A stretch of 64,000 nucleotides of DNA. Source: Metallyticus violacea (taxonomy: Eukaryota; Arthropoda; Insecta; Mantodea; Metallyticidae). Positions within the stretch are counted from its first letter, which is position 1. Each line of letters begins with the position of its first letter. Both the position numbers and the translations under genes were made by a program. Of the stretch, positions 1-12,395 are shown piece by piece. A model generated the notes under the pieces. That model saw nothing but the letters and a program-made list of their open reading frames with translations, had not been told where the DNA came from and did no database searches. Location: contig CM060834.1 of assembly GCA_030762175.1 (NCBI GenBank), positions 25,804,501 to 25,868,500 on the forward strand, given 5' to 3'.

Positions 1-1165
1 TCTATTAAAGTAGAAGAGACCATATTTTTCAAATTTATTGGGACATACGTGCGTATACAGAATAATCATTTCGCTATGAAATCAGAAAACAATTTTGCTA
101 ACCAAAATTTTCTGGGTAACGGCCTCTGTACCTGCCGAGGGAAGTTATATCGCGCGGCCGGTATTCATAAGGTGCATTTTTTATTTTATTTGCTTCGTTA
201 TTTATTAGTAATAAATTGCACTTACCATCAGGAAAGATGCTCGAAGTGTCAACTCCCCGCTTTCCGACGTGCGTTCCTTTTTGAAATAATTTGAAACCGT
301 ATCATAATTCCGAATATTATAAACCCCCTCCTGGATACTTTATTTTTGAGCCTTCGCCGGCTTTATTTCAGGTATACCAGTAGTTTTGTTTGGCTAAAGA
401 TTCAGTAGTTGAGTGGCTTGACACGCACTGCTGAACAGATACATTAACTTGTAGGTTAATCGTCTTAAAGAATATGGAGGAGGTATCAAATCGAATGTCT
501 ATTTCATCTGTTAAAACCCTGTTTGGTCTCGGCTTCCTGTAAATGAAAACGTGTTGGGTTTGAACTTTGTTTACCGATATGAAAATAACACTTCGCAAGG
601 AAACGTAGCCCAGACCATTGGCTTGATAAACATGGTAAAGTGCATTCGTCGGCCGAACTAGGAATCGTGGGGTTCACTCTAGATGAATCGGTTTCCACTA
701 GAATATAGATATATAGATAACGGGGGTTGATGGAGTTTAAACACCTCCGGACGTCGGCCTATAGAGCTTATCATGCTGCCCATTGCAAGAGACGCCTTCA
801 TTGTTTCCAAAAGTTTGTTCCTTGAACAAGCTGCAGTATTTTGGTTCTAGTGTTCGTCTTCCCTGATTATATAAAGACTAAGTCTCTTTCTTACCAGGAA
901 TGAACACTAGAACAGGATATGCGAGGCAGATTCCTTATCTGTTTACACAATCTGCAAATGGGTAGAGTCCCACTTTACATATATGTATATTTCCTGAAAT
1001 TCTCAGTAATTAACGCAACTATGTCCTTATTCCTCTTGTGTCCAGTTGAACCAATTACCTAGCTTGCCTTTGTCCAGGAAGGTTTGCCACCTAAGTTGGT
1101 GTGTTTTCCCCTCCAATTCATGTTCATACCACAGTCTTAGCAGTATATGTACTGATTCCAACCCC
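1..1165. other. Intergenic DNA with no recognised gene
   Basis: Neither strand gives a frame that resembles a known protein. The open frames are short and have no family motifs. The only structure seen is a 12-bp inverted repeat, listed separately. Confidence 0.5.
844..913. repeat. Inverted repeat, 12-bp arms
   Basis: GTTCTAGTGTTC at 844-855 is exactly complementary to GAACACTAGAAC at 902-913. The 46-bp spacer holds a smaller palindrome, AGACT-A-AGTCT. The transcript could form a stem-loop, or the arms could be the ends of a short fold-back element. There is no evidence for either role. Confidence 0.6.
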
Positions 1166-1170
1166 GCGGT

Positions 1171-1557
1171 TTAGAGCCAAAAAGCCAGCTGATCTGCTGT
1201 TTCGTTTCCATAGACGCCCCGATGCCCCGGCACCCACCACAATTCGAGCCTGTTGCGAGATACCAGGGCAAACAGGGCATTTAGGCATTCGCATACCAGT
1301 TCAGATTTTATCTGATCGGAACAGAATGATTTTAGGGCACTTTGTCTATCTGAGATGATCAGATTTCGTTCACTATGGTAGCCTTTCTCAAGCCATATAT
1401 GCCTACACCCGATTGTATTCCTATACGAGATTCCACTTTCAAATTCTGATTGAGTACAGGAATGAGGGAAAATATAAACAATTGCCTTGATCTTTAGCAT
1501 GCATTTCCTATTGGAGTTAATCACAGACACTTGAATTACCCGCCATTGTTTCTGCAT
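1171..1557 (-). pseudogene. Non-LTR retrotransposon RNase H domain fragment
   Basis: The reverse strand encodes a 128-residue open stretch. Its C-terminal half reads like a retroelement RNase H: 'IISDRQSALKSF', then 'KSELVCECLNAL', then 'LWWVPGHRGVYGNETADQLA'. The aspartate of the ISD motif and the histidine and final aspartate of the VPGH..GNE.AD block are present. In LINEs this domain follows the reverse transcriptase and degrades the RNA strand of the hybrid. The N-terminal 60 residues are poorly matched and no reverse transcriptase lies upstream, so this is a severed remnant. The family (Jockey, I or R1 group) cannot be decided from this piece. What remains ends soon after the conserved D. 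Confidence 0.75.
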
Positions 1558-1569
1558 GTATTTACAAAC

Positions 1570-3395
1570 ACTGCTTGATTCTTACTTTATTTTCTTATTT
1601 TATCATAAATGTACAAGGGTACTTTGGAAAACCCGTTACTTGCCATGAAACAGTGAAAACATTAGCTAATACGTATCATTGTTGCCAACCAGTGGAATGA
1701 CTCAGACTGTAACATTAGGGGCTAAGATTCATATACTTTGAATCAGCAATTTTGATTTTATGTGTTATTTTTTATGGTTTGCCCTGTGGTGCTGTGTGGC
1801 GTGGCGGTGGATTTTCACCTTAGAGAAAGTTCCTGTCCCGACATCTTGGCTTAGAAGAATGTTTAATAAATGCATTTTTGAACCAATGTTTTAGGAAAGG
1901 AGTTTAAATACTTGTGTTATTTGGAAGATAGACAGAAAAGTATAAACTTCCAAAATTATCGAGTAATGGAGAGAGTTACAAAAAGAAGATAGAACTCGAT
2001 GGCCTGATGACTTCCAAGAGTGAAAAGAAACGACCAGATTCATGGGTAACTAGCAGAATGAACCAAACCAAGGACAAATGCTATGGTAAAGTTAAGAGTG
2101 ACATTCATCCAACCTCATGCTGACCATTATCAGGTCGTTGCTAATGACTTCCAAACGTGCTATTCTCCCTACTTAAGAGGCAGATCCAAATTGTTCCAGT
2201 CTTTAACGTTCACGGAGCCAGAACAACTTACAGGCACAGTTTTCTGCGCTTCTCATCGTCCACTTAGGCACGGGAATATTTGTTACAGAACTCTCGTGCT
2301 TTTGTCATTAGCAAAGGTATCCTTCTTCCTTTGATGTATTCCCGCTGCTTTTAGACCGTTCCACCTACTTGCTTTAACTGTTAATTACACCTGCTTGGAC
2401 ATGAAGTGCAGACAAGTTTTTCCTTTGATGTGATTTTTTTTTATCAAAGACCGTATTATTTTTATCTGCCGTAATTCACAGATTTAAGCTCAACGACATA
2501 AAAAGGACAGAAAAGGGTGAACCTAAAAAAAATCCTGACAGTATGCGTACTTTTTAAAGTAGAAGGTTACATCACCGAAATGTTTCGGCGTCAGGTAAAA
2601 TGGCATTGTAGAAAGAAAATTTCTCAGATATTCCCCTTGAAACAAATTCATGTTGTAGAGTTGAAACGTAAGAAGCGAACATCATTTCTTATTTCTCTTG
2701 GCCTAATGGATATAAGAGTGCTTCTCTTAACAATGAGTTTTAATAACTAAAACATAAAAACTAAAAAAGTAACAAAGCACTCCACATAAATAATAAACGA
2801 ATGAATTTATATAAATAAAACTCTCAACCTAATTATGTACACATACAACGACGAGGGAACTGTTTCAGCTAAACTAGACCGATTTCAATGGAACGTTGAA
2901 GTATGATTAGTTATCAAGCAGAAGTAATTGTAAATTTGATCTGTCTTAACTTCTGCGAGAAGTAAAAATATGCCAACTTAAAATTATCTTCACAGTCAAG
3001 CTACACTTAATGTACTTAAATAGCTCTATATTTGTTGTAGTAGTACACAATGTATGTACGTACAATATTCACATGGGCCTTACAGCCATACATGCCAACG
3101 CCGTCATTTTATAATCAAAATATACAATACTCCCAAATAGGGAACATTAATTGCGAAGATTAACTTTTTATAAATACATATAAACATATGCAAACACACC
3201 GATATACTTAAATCACACATTTTCTGTGAATAATTTTATATACATATAGACAAATATGCGCAGAACCCTTACCCCTAAGCTCCCCTTCTCTTTATCCACC
3301 CCTCCTCCCCAACTCCCCTCCCTTGTCTAGAGCCATTAACTTTCTTTGTCGGGTCTTCACTAGACAATTTGTATGTGTATCTCTTATGCACTAAT
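1570..3395. other. Mostly unrecognised AT-rich DNA; possible LINE tail near 1.96-2.09 kb
   Basis: Most of this stretch shows nothing identifiable. Around 1960-2090 (+), broken frames give 'RTRWPDDF' followed by 'DSWVTSRMNQTKDK', which resembles the 'RP..RW.DD' C-terminal block of RTE-like LINEs followed by 'W...A.DR..W'. The match is weak and frame-shifted. A pyrimidine-rich patch lies at 3280-3330. Confidence 0.3.
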
Positions 3396-3399
3396 ACTT

Positions 3400-4475
3400 A
3401 CAGGCAGGTGCTCAAACTTTTTTGTAATTCAGAATTTGTGGTGGTAAACGCTCATTTCTTAAAAATCTCGGTTTCTCTGCATTTTGCCAGAATATGCCTC
3501 CAGTATCACTTTCTCCGTAGAGTGGGCAACTTTTTTCTCCCAAAGCATGAATTATTTTATTTCCTTTCCAAGCCTCTAATCTGAGCCAAGCGAGACCACT
3601 TCTTCCTTCTCTCCCAGATAATCCACCCCCCCCCCCTTCCGACTGATCTATTTGAGCCTGTAGGTTAAGCAATACTTTTTCTGCGTATTGAATCTCAGTA
3701 TTTTGCTTATCTGTATCTCACAAATATCTGTTAGCTATCTTACAGCTACTGCGCACAATGTTCTGTGTCCTTAATCAAATATACCACATTCCAATTTTGT
3801 CTAAGCCTTTCCTTATTTTGGATAAGCAACGTATATCCTACAGTTCTCTTATCTGCTCCCTCAGACAAACTACTCGAAGTGCTTGAACACCCCCCCCTAC
3901 CGTATTATTCTTAGCCAGTGCTTAATTAGTGTTAATTTTTAAATTTACGTTTTCGTTAAAGATACCAAACTCTTTAAGAGCCCCGCAAATTTTCTGTACC
4001 GTATTAGAAACTGCGCCTGTACCTGATTAAGTTCCTCCCACATTTCAGCCCCGTGCATTATAGTTGTCCTCACAACAGCCATCCACATTGTCTCCATTGT
4101 TCTCAGCGGAGTTTCCGGTATTTTTACCAAAACCTGAATGTTTCCATATTTTTTAACATGCACTTGCGTTTTTATTGTGTGTTTTACTCAGTTTCCCTTC
4201 ACAGTTAAGTGTTTTACCCAGTTCCCCCAAGTATGTGAATTTCTTCACATTTTCTAATGCCCTGCAAATTCCCACCTCTCTTCCTTTTTGTAAGCTGCGC
4301 CTTTCTTGAAGGTCATTATTTTAGTCTTCTTGATTGTCATTCTCCATTCCTGGCAATACGCCTCTAGGTATTTTAGCAGTTAGTAAATTGTTGTGGACAT
4401 TAATATCAGATCATCCGTATAAAGATGAGCAAGACATGCCTCTTGTATTCGTCTCCAAGCTCTCATTAATCTTTC
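3400..4475 (-). pseudogene. Non-LTR retrotransposon: reverse transcriptase core to C-terminal zinc finger
   Basis: Read on the reverse strand from 4475 downwards, broken frames give 'HLYTDDLILMSTT', an altered Y.DD catalytic box of reverse transcriptase, then 'YLEAYCQEWRMTIKKTKI' and 'TFKKG', the usual thumb-proximal block of LINE polymerases. A 72-codon open frame at 4163-3945 follows, with 'IMHGAEMWEELNQVQAQFL' resembling the 'I.YG.EVW.....VQ..FLR' segment. Further on, at 3680-3400, 'LEAWKGNKI' precedes 'CPLYGESDTGGHIL', a damaged C..C....H....C knuckle typical of LINE C-termini. The order agrees with one element whose 5' half is gone. Several frameshifts and stops rule out function. Confidence 0.7.
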
Positions 4476-4489
4476 TACAAATAATCAAT

Positions 4490-4985
4490 TAAACCTTCGT
4501 TGGGTACATGAATATCAGGGCATAGAAGGAAATAAAGCAGCAGAAACGAAGGAACTCAGATTGACTTCATAAGACCACAATCTTTCTGGCGCATTAGCAA
4601 GAAAATTGCTACAACTGTAGCATATCAATGGATTAAGGCAGAACATAAGATGGTAAAACTTTCCTAGTTAAGAACTGAGTAAAATTGTATTACAACATCC
4701 GATAGCACCCTGGCTAAATAACCTTGAGTAAGAACAAATAGAGAACTGGACACCTGTCGGAATAATGATTGGACATTGACCATTTCGGAAATATCTACAG
4801 AAGATTTGACTCTATGATGAAATCCTGCATACCGTCAATGTCAACAGTCTAACGAGAATTTTACTAGAGTGCGCAGTTACTAGAACTCGGTAATTTAGGA
4901 GATGTGATCCCCAAGCGTGTAGGAAATATTCTAGAATTCACTAAGGCTCTAATGATGAAATACAAAAAGGGCTCTTGTGTCTCAA
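4490..4985 (+). pseudogene. Non-LTR retrotransposon fragment, RNase H end and C-terminus
   Basis: 'LRWVHEYQGIEGNKAAETKEL' is split by me as WVHEYQGIEGNKAAE plus KEL; it corresponds to the 'WVPGH.GI.GNE.AD.LA' terminus of LINE RNase H with the histidine and aspartate degraded. Further on, 'TGHCPFRKYLQKI' in another frame matches the 'L.TGH..LR.HL' start of the C-terminal region, and 'LGDVIPKRVGNILEFTKAL' fits a LINE tail. It starts about 15 bp from the reverse-strand element at 3400-4475, so two decayed LINEs lie head to head. Confidence 0.6.
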
Positions 4986-5048
4986 GTGCTAAGATGCACA
5001 CTCCAATATCCATTTAAATTTAAACCATCAGTCAGGATATCGTCAAAT

Positions 5049-5050
<2 letters not shown>

Positions 5051-5091
<41 letters not shown>
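5051..5091. repeat. (AAT)n microsatellite
   Basis: About 13 uninterrupted AAT units directly follow the LINE remnant region. Confidence 0.95.
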
Positions 5092-8015
5092 GTTTCTTTA
5101 AATTAATTCCACTTTTATAAATACGATAAAACACCCATAGTTGTGCTTTAAAAATTGAACAGAAGGTTGCAAAACTTCAATAAAATGGCAGTAAAAGTCA
5201 TCGGCAAAAATGTGAGCTCGTCGAAAGCTATTTACCCCAACAAATCAATTCAATTTATTTCAGCAGCAGGAAAGAAAAATGGTTTTTGAGTGGTGAGGAT
5301 GGTGGTGACGTCATTGTCGTTGCCAACAGCAACTAAACTTGTTACATAAGACCAATAAAGCACCAACTTCATATGCAACAAGCTATCACTTTCCATATTC
5401 CATTTGTAATATTTAATCATTTCCCTTTACAGTACAACTCTGTTAACACTGACAACAGTCCTAAAACCAATACAGTTATTCATATAACAAATTGTGCATA
5501 ATGCCCTAGGCTAGCAAATGACACTTTCATGGACCTCTGTAATCATGAAGGAAATCAGTTTGACTGAACAATCCAATTCATCCCAGAGCTACTATCGAAC
5601 ACAAACGCGATTTTCTGGAAGCCAGTCGATACTTCAAAAGTTTATACTTTCATATAACATAATTTGTATAAAAGGTGAACAAAATGTATGGAATTATTTA
5701 AAGCATAGAATGGGCCTGCTCTTTTACAAGTATATCTGATGCTTCTATTAAAGCACCAGCTTGCATGGCGTCTTCTTGTTACACAAATTAAGTAGCGCCA
5801 ACTTTCTCTACGTTGAGAAACTATGATAATTGATTTTCGTCCAGTTTTGATTAACACGAGATGGAATATAGTTAATTTACATGTTATGTTTCTTAGTCCT
5901 AAGTCGCAAGCTACCACCGCATAAATAAAGACCATGTTATTTGAAAAAAAATGATAATATGAAAAACTATAATAATAAAATACAGAATAATCTAAAACGA
6001 TGAAATACATTCACACATTTGTATATATTTACTGCAATCTGCACAGCGCACTATTGTCGAGCGCAGCAATCAACAAATCACTCCATAATAAAAGCATGAA
6101 TTGTATAAAACGATGGATAAAGCAAAACTTTATTTGAACTCTACAGGAGGAAGCAACACGATCTAGGGCGTTCTTCATTCACAGAGTGGACTTATGTATG
6201 AGCCAATGGTCACCATTATGAGCATGAGACTCAGGTAGTGGCAATACCACAGTGCTACAAAGGGCAATTTTACTTCTGAACTGTATACTGCATGCCTATA
6301 CGTATATAGTAAAACAACAAGATCCATGCACAATACACTCCATTCTGCTGCATTTCTCAATGTTCATTGATCATTATAAAAGGTTTAAATTGGCCTTGAA
6401 GAGCATAAATGTTTTGGTTAAACAAATGCACTGTAGTGTTATTAAATAAAATAAGGAATGCACTATTTATCAATTTCATATCTGCTGTTTACTTGACAAA
6501 AATAGTACAATTTGTTACATTTTTAATAAATCTTGGAGAGGGAAAGCGTGTTCTTGAATAAAATGTACATGATGCCATTAAAAAACGAAATGCTATCCGT
6601 TATCTTCTGCAGTAATGGAGATAGAAAAAGCTATACCCTCAATAAAACTCTCTTGATGTTAAAAATGTTTTGTTTGGAACAATTTTTAATCTGAGGCATA
6701 AGAAAAATATTACTTTTGGTGAGCAAGATAAATGGGACATTCTGTATAACAGTTCATTGCACCTCTTGCAGGATTTAGTAAAACTGTCCCTTAATATTCC
6801 TATGCTTCCGAAAAAAACTTTGTTACACTGAAAATAGCCAAATTTAGTTTATTGAACTTCAGTTAAATAATATTATTTTTGCTAAAATAAATCTGCGTAA
6901 TCGAAATTTAAGTCCATATTTACCTGATTTTCAGTTTCTCCTGTTCGTGTATATTCTAAACGTCATCGACAAAGTGTCAATTTCAAAAGCCAGCACAATC
7001 CTATGAATGGTTTTCTTTACCAATAATCCAATTCAAAAATTAAAAATAATAAAAAGAATAACCAAATAGTGAAAATGTGAAGAAAACCATAGAATATATA
7101 AATAAATATTTGTGGAAAATTTTAGCCTGTTGTATTAATATGTAGCAAGTTTATTGAGCATAATAGAGATATTTTTATATCATAGAAGAATACATTTGCT
7201 ATTTCTATATATTATGAAATTATAAAATAAAAATATTAAAAATTTAAGACAATAATATTTGACATATTACTGATTATTGTTATGGATGAATGGAAGGATG
7301 ATTGATGGACACACGTAATTAACATACATGTTGTAGAATAACCCAGAATTCTTACAAAACTTTCAAGAAGAGAATATTGCTATAATATTGGTTGGAAAAT
7401 TACTCCCCTGTAATAGCAGGCATATGGTATAATGCAGATTAATTTCAGATATCCTCGCGCGAATAGTGCTGTATTAGGAAATTTTAATTAATGCACACTC
7501 TTCGGAAATCTATCTCTTGCTGTTTTACAGCTCTGCAATAATTCGATTATCGAATTTCCTACTAGATACATTTCATATCTCTTCCTTCGATGAGATTAAA
7601 ATTTTGTTAATTGATTTCATTAGCTTCTGGTTGGATCATTCGTTTTGGGTAAGGCAGGGAACCATTAGATTTGTTTTATTACTGAACTCTTTGAAAACAC
7701 GAAACTTAAAAAATAAGAATTCAAGTTGTTAGCAAAATAAAACATCCTTTTAATTTAAATATGATCTTGATGTCTCGCTAAAGTTATATATTATAAACTA
7801 TTTTGATAACTTCTAACTCACCTCCAAAGCCACAGTTTAGACAGGGTCCCTGAAAGATTAAAATATCGCCGGTAGGGTCTACCTTGATATGGAATGTTTG
7901 CAATTTAAAATTCTTGTAAATGCAAGTGGTTATTACTCTAATGTGAATATCACAATTATATAGGAACTTTTTTTAAACAAACATGTAACAGAAACATTTC
8001 TAAATACATTTTAAT
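5092..8015. other. AT-rich DNA with no recognised gene
   Basis: About 2.9 kb, very AT-rich, with no frame resembling a known family. A CRE-like TGACGTCA palindrome lies near 5307 (GGTGGTGACGTCATTG). No repeat could be assigned. Confidence 0.4.
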
Positions 8016-8056
8016 ATTTAACGCCCGTTTTAAATACTGAGGCACCATAGGCGGGA
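8016..8056 (-). repeat. SINE-A 3' end scrap
   Basis: 'TTTAACGCCCGTTTTAAATA' followed by 'CTGAGGCACCATAGGCGG' is the reverse complement of the SINE-A 3' end. The remainder of the SINE is absent. It is followed by about 130 bp of unusually GC-rich unrecognised sequence (8060-8190). Confidence 0.7.
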
Positions 8057-8189
8057 GTTTTAACCCGAAGACGCTAATTTTCCCCTAGTCTCTTGCAAGC
8101 CATTTGCGAAGTAGCGCCGTGCCTTGTAGGCAACTTCTCTGCCAGCTTCGTTTTACGTACGTACAAGCAACGGCGCAAATCGCTCTAAA

Positions 8190-10030
8190 ATCTTCCTGTG
8201 CGCAGTTTTCAGATAGCTGAAACATTTGGTTAGGTGGAAAATTTGCTGGAATTGCTCATGCGATTTACTGGTACAATATAAGCTCTATTTATACATAAAA
8301 CTGGTGATGCATAAATTTAAATATAATTGAACACGTGGTTTAATGTGTAACACAATTGAGACTTATTTCAGTATTTCTGTACTTTTGCCCTTAATAACAT
8401 CATAACATATGTTCCTGCTAATGATTAATGATATTTTTGTAATTATTTCCCTCTAACATAAAATGTAACAAAAATTTGAATGGCACTTGTAACCGACTCT
8501 TCCGTCACATGACACACAGAACCTTCTTATTGTTGTTAATTTTTCTTCCTGATCATTAGATTTTTGGCAACGATTTGTTATACAAAATTTTGTTGTAAAA
8601 ATATCTTCATAGTGATTTTTGGTACAATAAGTTAAATTCTAACAGAGATGGGGTTGTTCTTTGGCTTATCCTATAAAATTTAGTAAATGGCACTTAAAAC
8701 GTTTGAATTTCCACTCTTCAAATATAATATAAAGAGATTCTAATGCTTGCGCTCTTTTGCTATTTTCTATATCTGAGGTAGAGTGGAAAAAAACTATCAA
8801 GTATCATGGACCTTCTGGGATATTTTGTTCAATCGAAAGGAGAAATGAACAAATTAACCCTGCTAATGCTGAGACAAATCTGAGATAACGGAACAGCTGT
8901 CTTGATATCTCTGGGTGGTGAATCAAGTGAAGTGGCAGCCAAGGCAGGTGGTAGTGAACATAGCCGAAAAACTCAGGGGCATAAGAATTAACCGTTTTAC
9001 GTTACCATTATAAAACGATACCTTTCTTTGCATACTTCACACTCTTACATTGAAATATAAAGAACGTGTAGGCTTACCACGTCTTAATTAGTCTCTTGTG
9101 TCGCAATTTCTGCACGTGCTTAACGGAGCTGTAATGGTGTTAGGTTTCCGATGAAGCCATACTCGAGTAGTTTGAGCATTACCGTGTATTAAGTAGCGTC
9201 CAGGGAGACGACGGCAGCAGACTGGACCATGGGGTGAGGTCGGGGATTTGTGCTAAGGCGGGTTAAAGAGAAAGCAACCTTGCTATATATATCGCTCCTC
9301 GGGGGCACATGAGAGGATTGCACGATTCACTCGTAAATCTGTACCCCCCTCCCCACGTCCAGTTATAAAGCGTGCACCTTGAACGGTTATCCCAAACACA
9401 TAATCACAGGAAGCTCTCAACTCGCGGATTTTAGTCCTGTCCGAAACATCACCACAATGAATAACAGCTGCAGCATCTCAGCCTCTAAAGAGAGCGTCTC
9501 GGAAAAGAAACCTGTAGTGCTTGACTGCTGTACAGGATTGCGAAAACGTTTTAAGTCTAGAGTTTGAAAACATGAAATAATTTCACGTATGAATTTCGCC
9601 TCTTAATAATAAATATGAATCTTTTATTTTATGTGCTTTGGCATACTTAAGGCTTTTGTTCTGTTAGAACAGGACGATTAGAACTGCAACTCATCCTGAT
9701 TGGAAGGTTTCTCGATCAGTCTACGCGCCATGACGTTTCACATATTCTCGAATGGTTGAAGTGTATCTTGCCAAGGCGAATTTCAACACTGGACGAGTGA
9801 GAGAGTTTGTGTTGTGTTTTCCTAAAAAGATGCGTTACATTACGGTTAAGCCAATAACGGTTAAGTGTTTCAATGTTGAGAACACTAGTTGTGCATCTAT
9901 AGGCGGTCCCATAATGAACGCAATGAGCGCCTATATAGGTTTGTTACGTTGCCGTACCTTAAGTTTAACAGACTGTCATCTGTTTGTATTCCAATTAACG
10001 ATTGTCATTTGTGTGTATTGTTATCAGGTA
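8190..10030. other. No recognised gene; promoter-like GC-rich patch at 9.18-9.37 kb
   Basis: No coding similarity is visible. 9180-9370 is richer in G+C than its surroundings and contains a TATATATA box near 9285, about 30 bp before a possible initiator. The 62-codon frame after it starts on TTG and resembles nothing known. Confidence 0.3.
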
Positions 10031-10032
10031 AA

Positions 10033-10680
10033 ATGGAGCAATGGACGAATGATCAACGCATCCAAATTCTGTAAGTGTATTTTAAATAAGGTGAATGTTA
10101 TGCCGAGACCATTCGAAGATTTTGTGTAATTTTAGTAGATGAAATTGCCTAATGTGTCAACAGTGCAAGAAATTTGAAGATACAGGATAGACAGAGACCT
10201 TCAGCTCACCTGGATGTTCTCGTCGATCGGTAAAGAATGTTGCCTTCTTCAGACAGAGCGTTGCTTCGAGCCCAATGAAATCGGATTACAGCCGTTCTCA
10301 ACAACTAACCGTTCCGAGAAGCAGTTGGCAGCAAATTTTAACAAAAGATCTGCATATGCATTCTATTAAGATCAAAATAGCACAAGATTTGAAGCCGATA
10401 GATCATTTGCAGTGTCAAACGCTTATTTCTCTCGCAGTGGCGATCAAAATTGGCCACCGAGGTCGTGTGATTTGATACTTTGTGACTGTTTTATGGGGGT
10501 ATGTAAAATCTTTGTTTATGTGGACAATTCACGAACCATTCCTCAGCTCAACTCAAGTATAAATTAAAAGTTTCATGTATGAAATTCAGCCGTCGTCGAA
10601 AACTTTGCCAACAGAGTGAAGGTGTGCCAAAGAACTCGTGGAGGACATTTGCCTGCTGTATTGTTTCACGATAGATGGTG
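10033..10680 (+). pseudogene. Internally deleted Tc1/mariner-superfamily transposase
   Basis: The frame begins 'MEQWTNDQRIQIL', like the 'MERFT.EQR..I' start of this family. After frameshifts it gives 'KIQDRQRPSAHLDV', 'SQQLTVPRSSWQQIL' and 'KDLHMHSIKIKIAQDLKP', which match the helix-turn-helix linker and the 'R.LHLHPYK....QEL' block before the catalytic core. The text then jumps directly to 'GDQNWPPRSCDLILCD' and ends with 'VVENFANRVKVCQRTRGGHL', the usual C-terminus. About 120-130 core residues, including the first two catalytic aspartates, are missing, while the third (the D of 'ILCD') remains. A full protein is about 340-370 residues. Several frameshifts make it inactive. It could be a non-autonomous derivative or simply decayed. 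Its terminal repeats were not found. Confidence 0.75.
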
Positions 10681-10689
10681 GTGTTTGTG

Positions 10690-11599
10690 CTTCAGTTTAA
10701 GTAATAATATTAGCACTTGTCAAATAAATGATGCGTTTTATTATTAAAACAAAAAATGTATTATTGGGTACCCTATTGTAGAGAATTCAACAATTCTTTC
10801 ATTGAAGAAAACCACAATTCTCTACAGCACACTTTTAAGTAAAAAACGACGAAACAATTCCCAGTTCAGGAATTATTTGAGCGACTATCCTCAACAATAA
10901 TTTCCATTTTTAATTTTAGAATAATGCTGCAGTCCAATATTGTTTAAAATACAGCATGTATGAATAAGAATCACCACATTATAAAGGCATGTTTTACACA
11001 TATGAACATTGAACTGTGATGAATTTTCAAAATACGTGGAACAAAAGTTCCGCTCATCATTTTCACAAATGTTCAATATGCTTTCCTCGGAGACCACGAC
11101 ACACATTTACACGTTACATTGAGGTAGTTCATCTTTCCACTGAGAAAGATGAATTAACAAAACTCCGCAATTTATCATCTTAACAAAGAACTTGTAACAC
11201 TTAAAACCTGTATCGTTCTGTGCCGTTGTGGCAAGAAAGCAAACCGTGATATATTTTTAGTGCTCACTTTCTAGATACTGTCACGTGAGTGTGGTGACGT
11301 CACTATGGAGTTTATTTTATTGGTCAGTAAATTTCTTGTGTTCTATGGTCGGAGCTTATTACCTCACTCCGTAGACAGTGAAGCGCCTCTGAGATCTCTT
11401 TTTCTCTCTTTTCTAAAGTCCAACAATTCAACAATACTCCTATTTTTACTTTTCTGAGCTGTCGCAATGCTAGGACGTAGGTAAGAAGTTCTCAGGGAAA
11501 TGAAATTCAAGTGGAGCTTTTTGCCTGGTATAGTGATCCAGGTTTTATGTGGGGTTTTAGGTTTATTTTATTTAATAATAATACAAATTCTGCATAGGT

Positions 11600-11648
<49 letters not shown>

Positions 11649-12040
11649 AAAGACAAAAAATTGCAACATATTGGTTGATTAGTTATTGGTCTTTAATTTA
11701 ATAAATAATTAATATTATAAAGCTATGTTATTGCAGTGTGCATTATCTATTTAATTGTTTTATATAATTTTGCCTGCTACAATGCGGATGTATAGTTTGT
11801 ACTGGTAGCATTCTTTGTCTCTAATTTTGAACCAGTTTCGTAGTATATGAGACCTTTGTGGAAACTCTAAAACTTTTAGAAAGTTTTAAAAGCTAAATGC
11901 AAACTACTTTTATTCTTTGTTTAATGTTCTGATTAATTCTATGTAAATTTAACTACTTCATGTGCAGCACACACTTCTGGGTCATTTTTAATTTACCTCT
12001 GCTACTGCTACAGTTTGAATACCAAATGTCACCACAAAGC
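10690..12040. other. No recognised gene
   Basis: AT-rich. A TGACGTCA palindrome (CRE-like) occurs near 11303 beside a CACGTGAGTG motif. An (AT)n tract is listed separately. No frame resembles a known protein. Confidence 0.4.
11604..11645. repeat. (AT)n microsatellite
   Basis: About 20 TA units without interruption. Confidence 0.95.
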
Positions 12041-12044
12041 ACGC

Positions 12045-12395
12045 CAGCATGTCCAAAAGGGAACGGACAACTCTCAGCTGACACTATGAGTGGGCTTCTA
12101 TGAGCTACGTACATAATTCTGGTGATGCGCTCAATGTCTTCGCCGGGAAGACAACCTGTGGATTTACCTTTATATAGACAACCAGATACTTGAAACTATT
12201 GGTGCCAACATGGAATACTCTGAGTAGTAGGAGGTGCAGCGCCGAACTATCGACGAAAATCACGCTGCACAGTTGTAACGAACTCACACTTGTTGAAATC
12301 AGAACGGAGAAAGGTTTCTGTTGTTTTGACATCGCCATTCTTCGCATAGTGAACCGTGAGAGAGTTCGTTGCTCCATGGAAGCACCCACGGGAAA
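12045..12395 (-). pseudogene. Tc1/mariner-superfamily transposase, N-terminal domain fragment
   Basis: On the reverse strand, joined over frameshifts, the text runs 'FVTTVQRDFRR', 'FGAAPPTTQSI', 'FQVSGCLYKGKSTGC' and 'EDIERI'. This matches the helix-turn-helix region 'VQR.FR...G..PPT..SI..W..QF.ETGCL.KGKS.GRP' of an insect Tc1/mariner group. A short 'HRSPL' follows, corresponding to 'RSPRKS'. No catalytic core is attached, so only the DNA-binding part survives. It is the same group as the relic at 35.9-36.8 kb. Its reverse-strand open frame of 94 codons is a shadow of this sequence. Confidence 0.65.
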
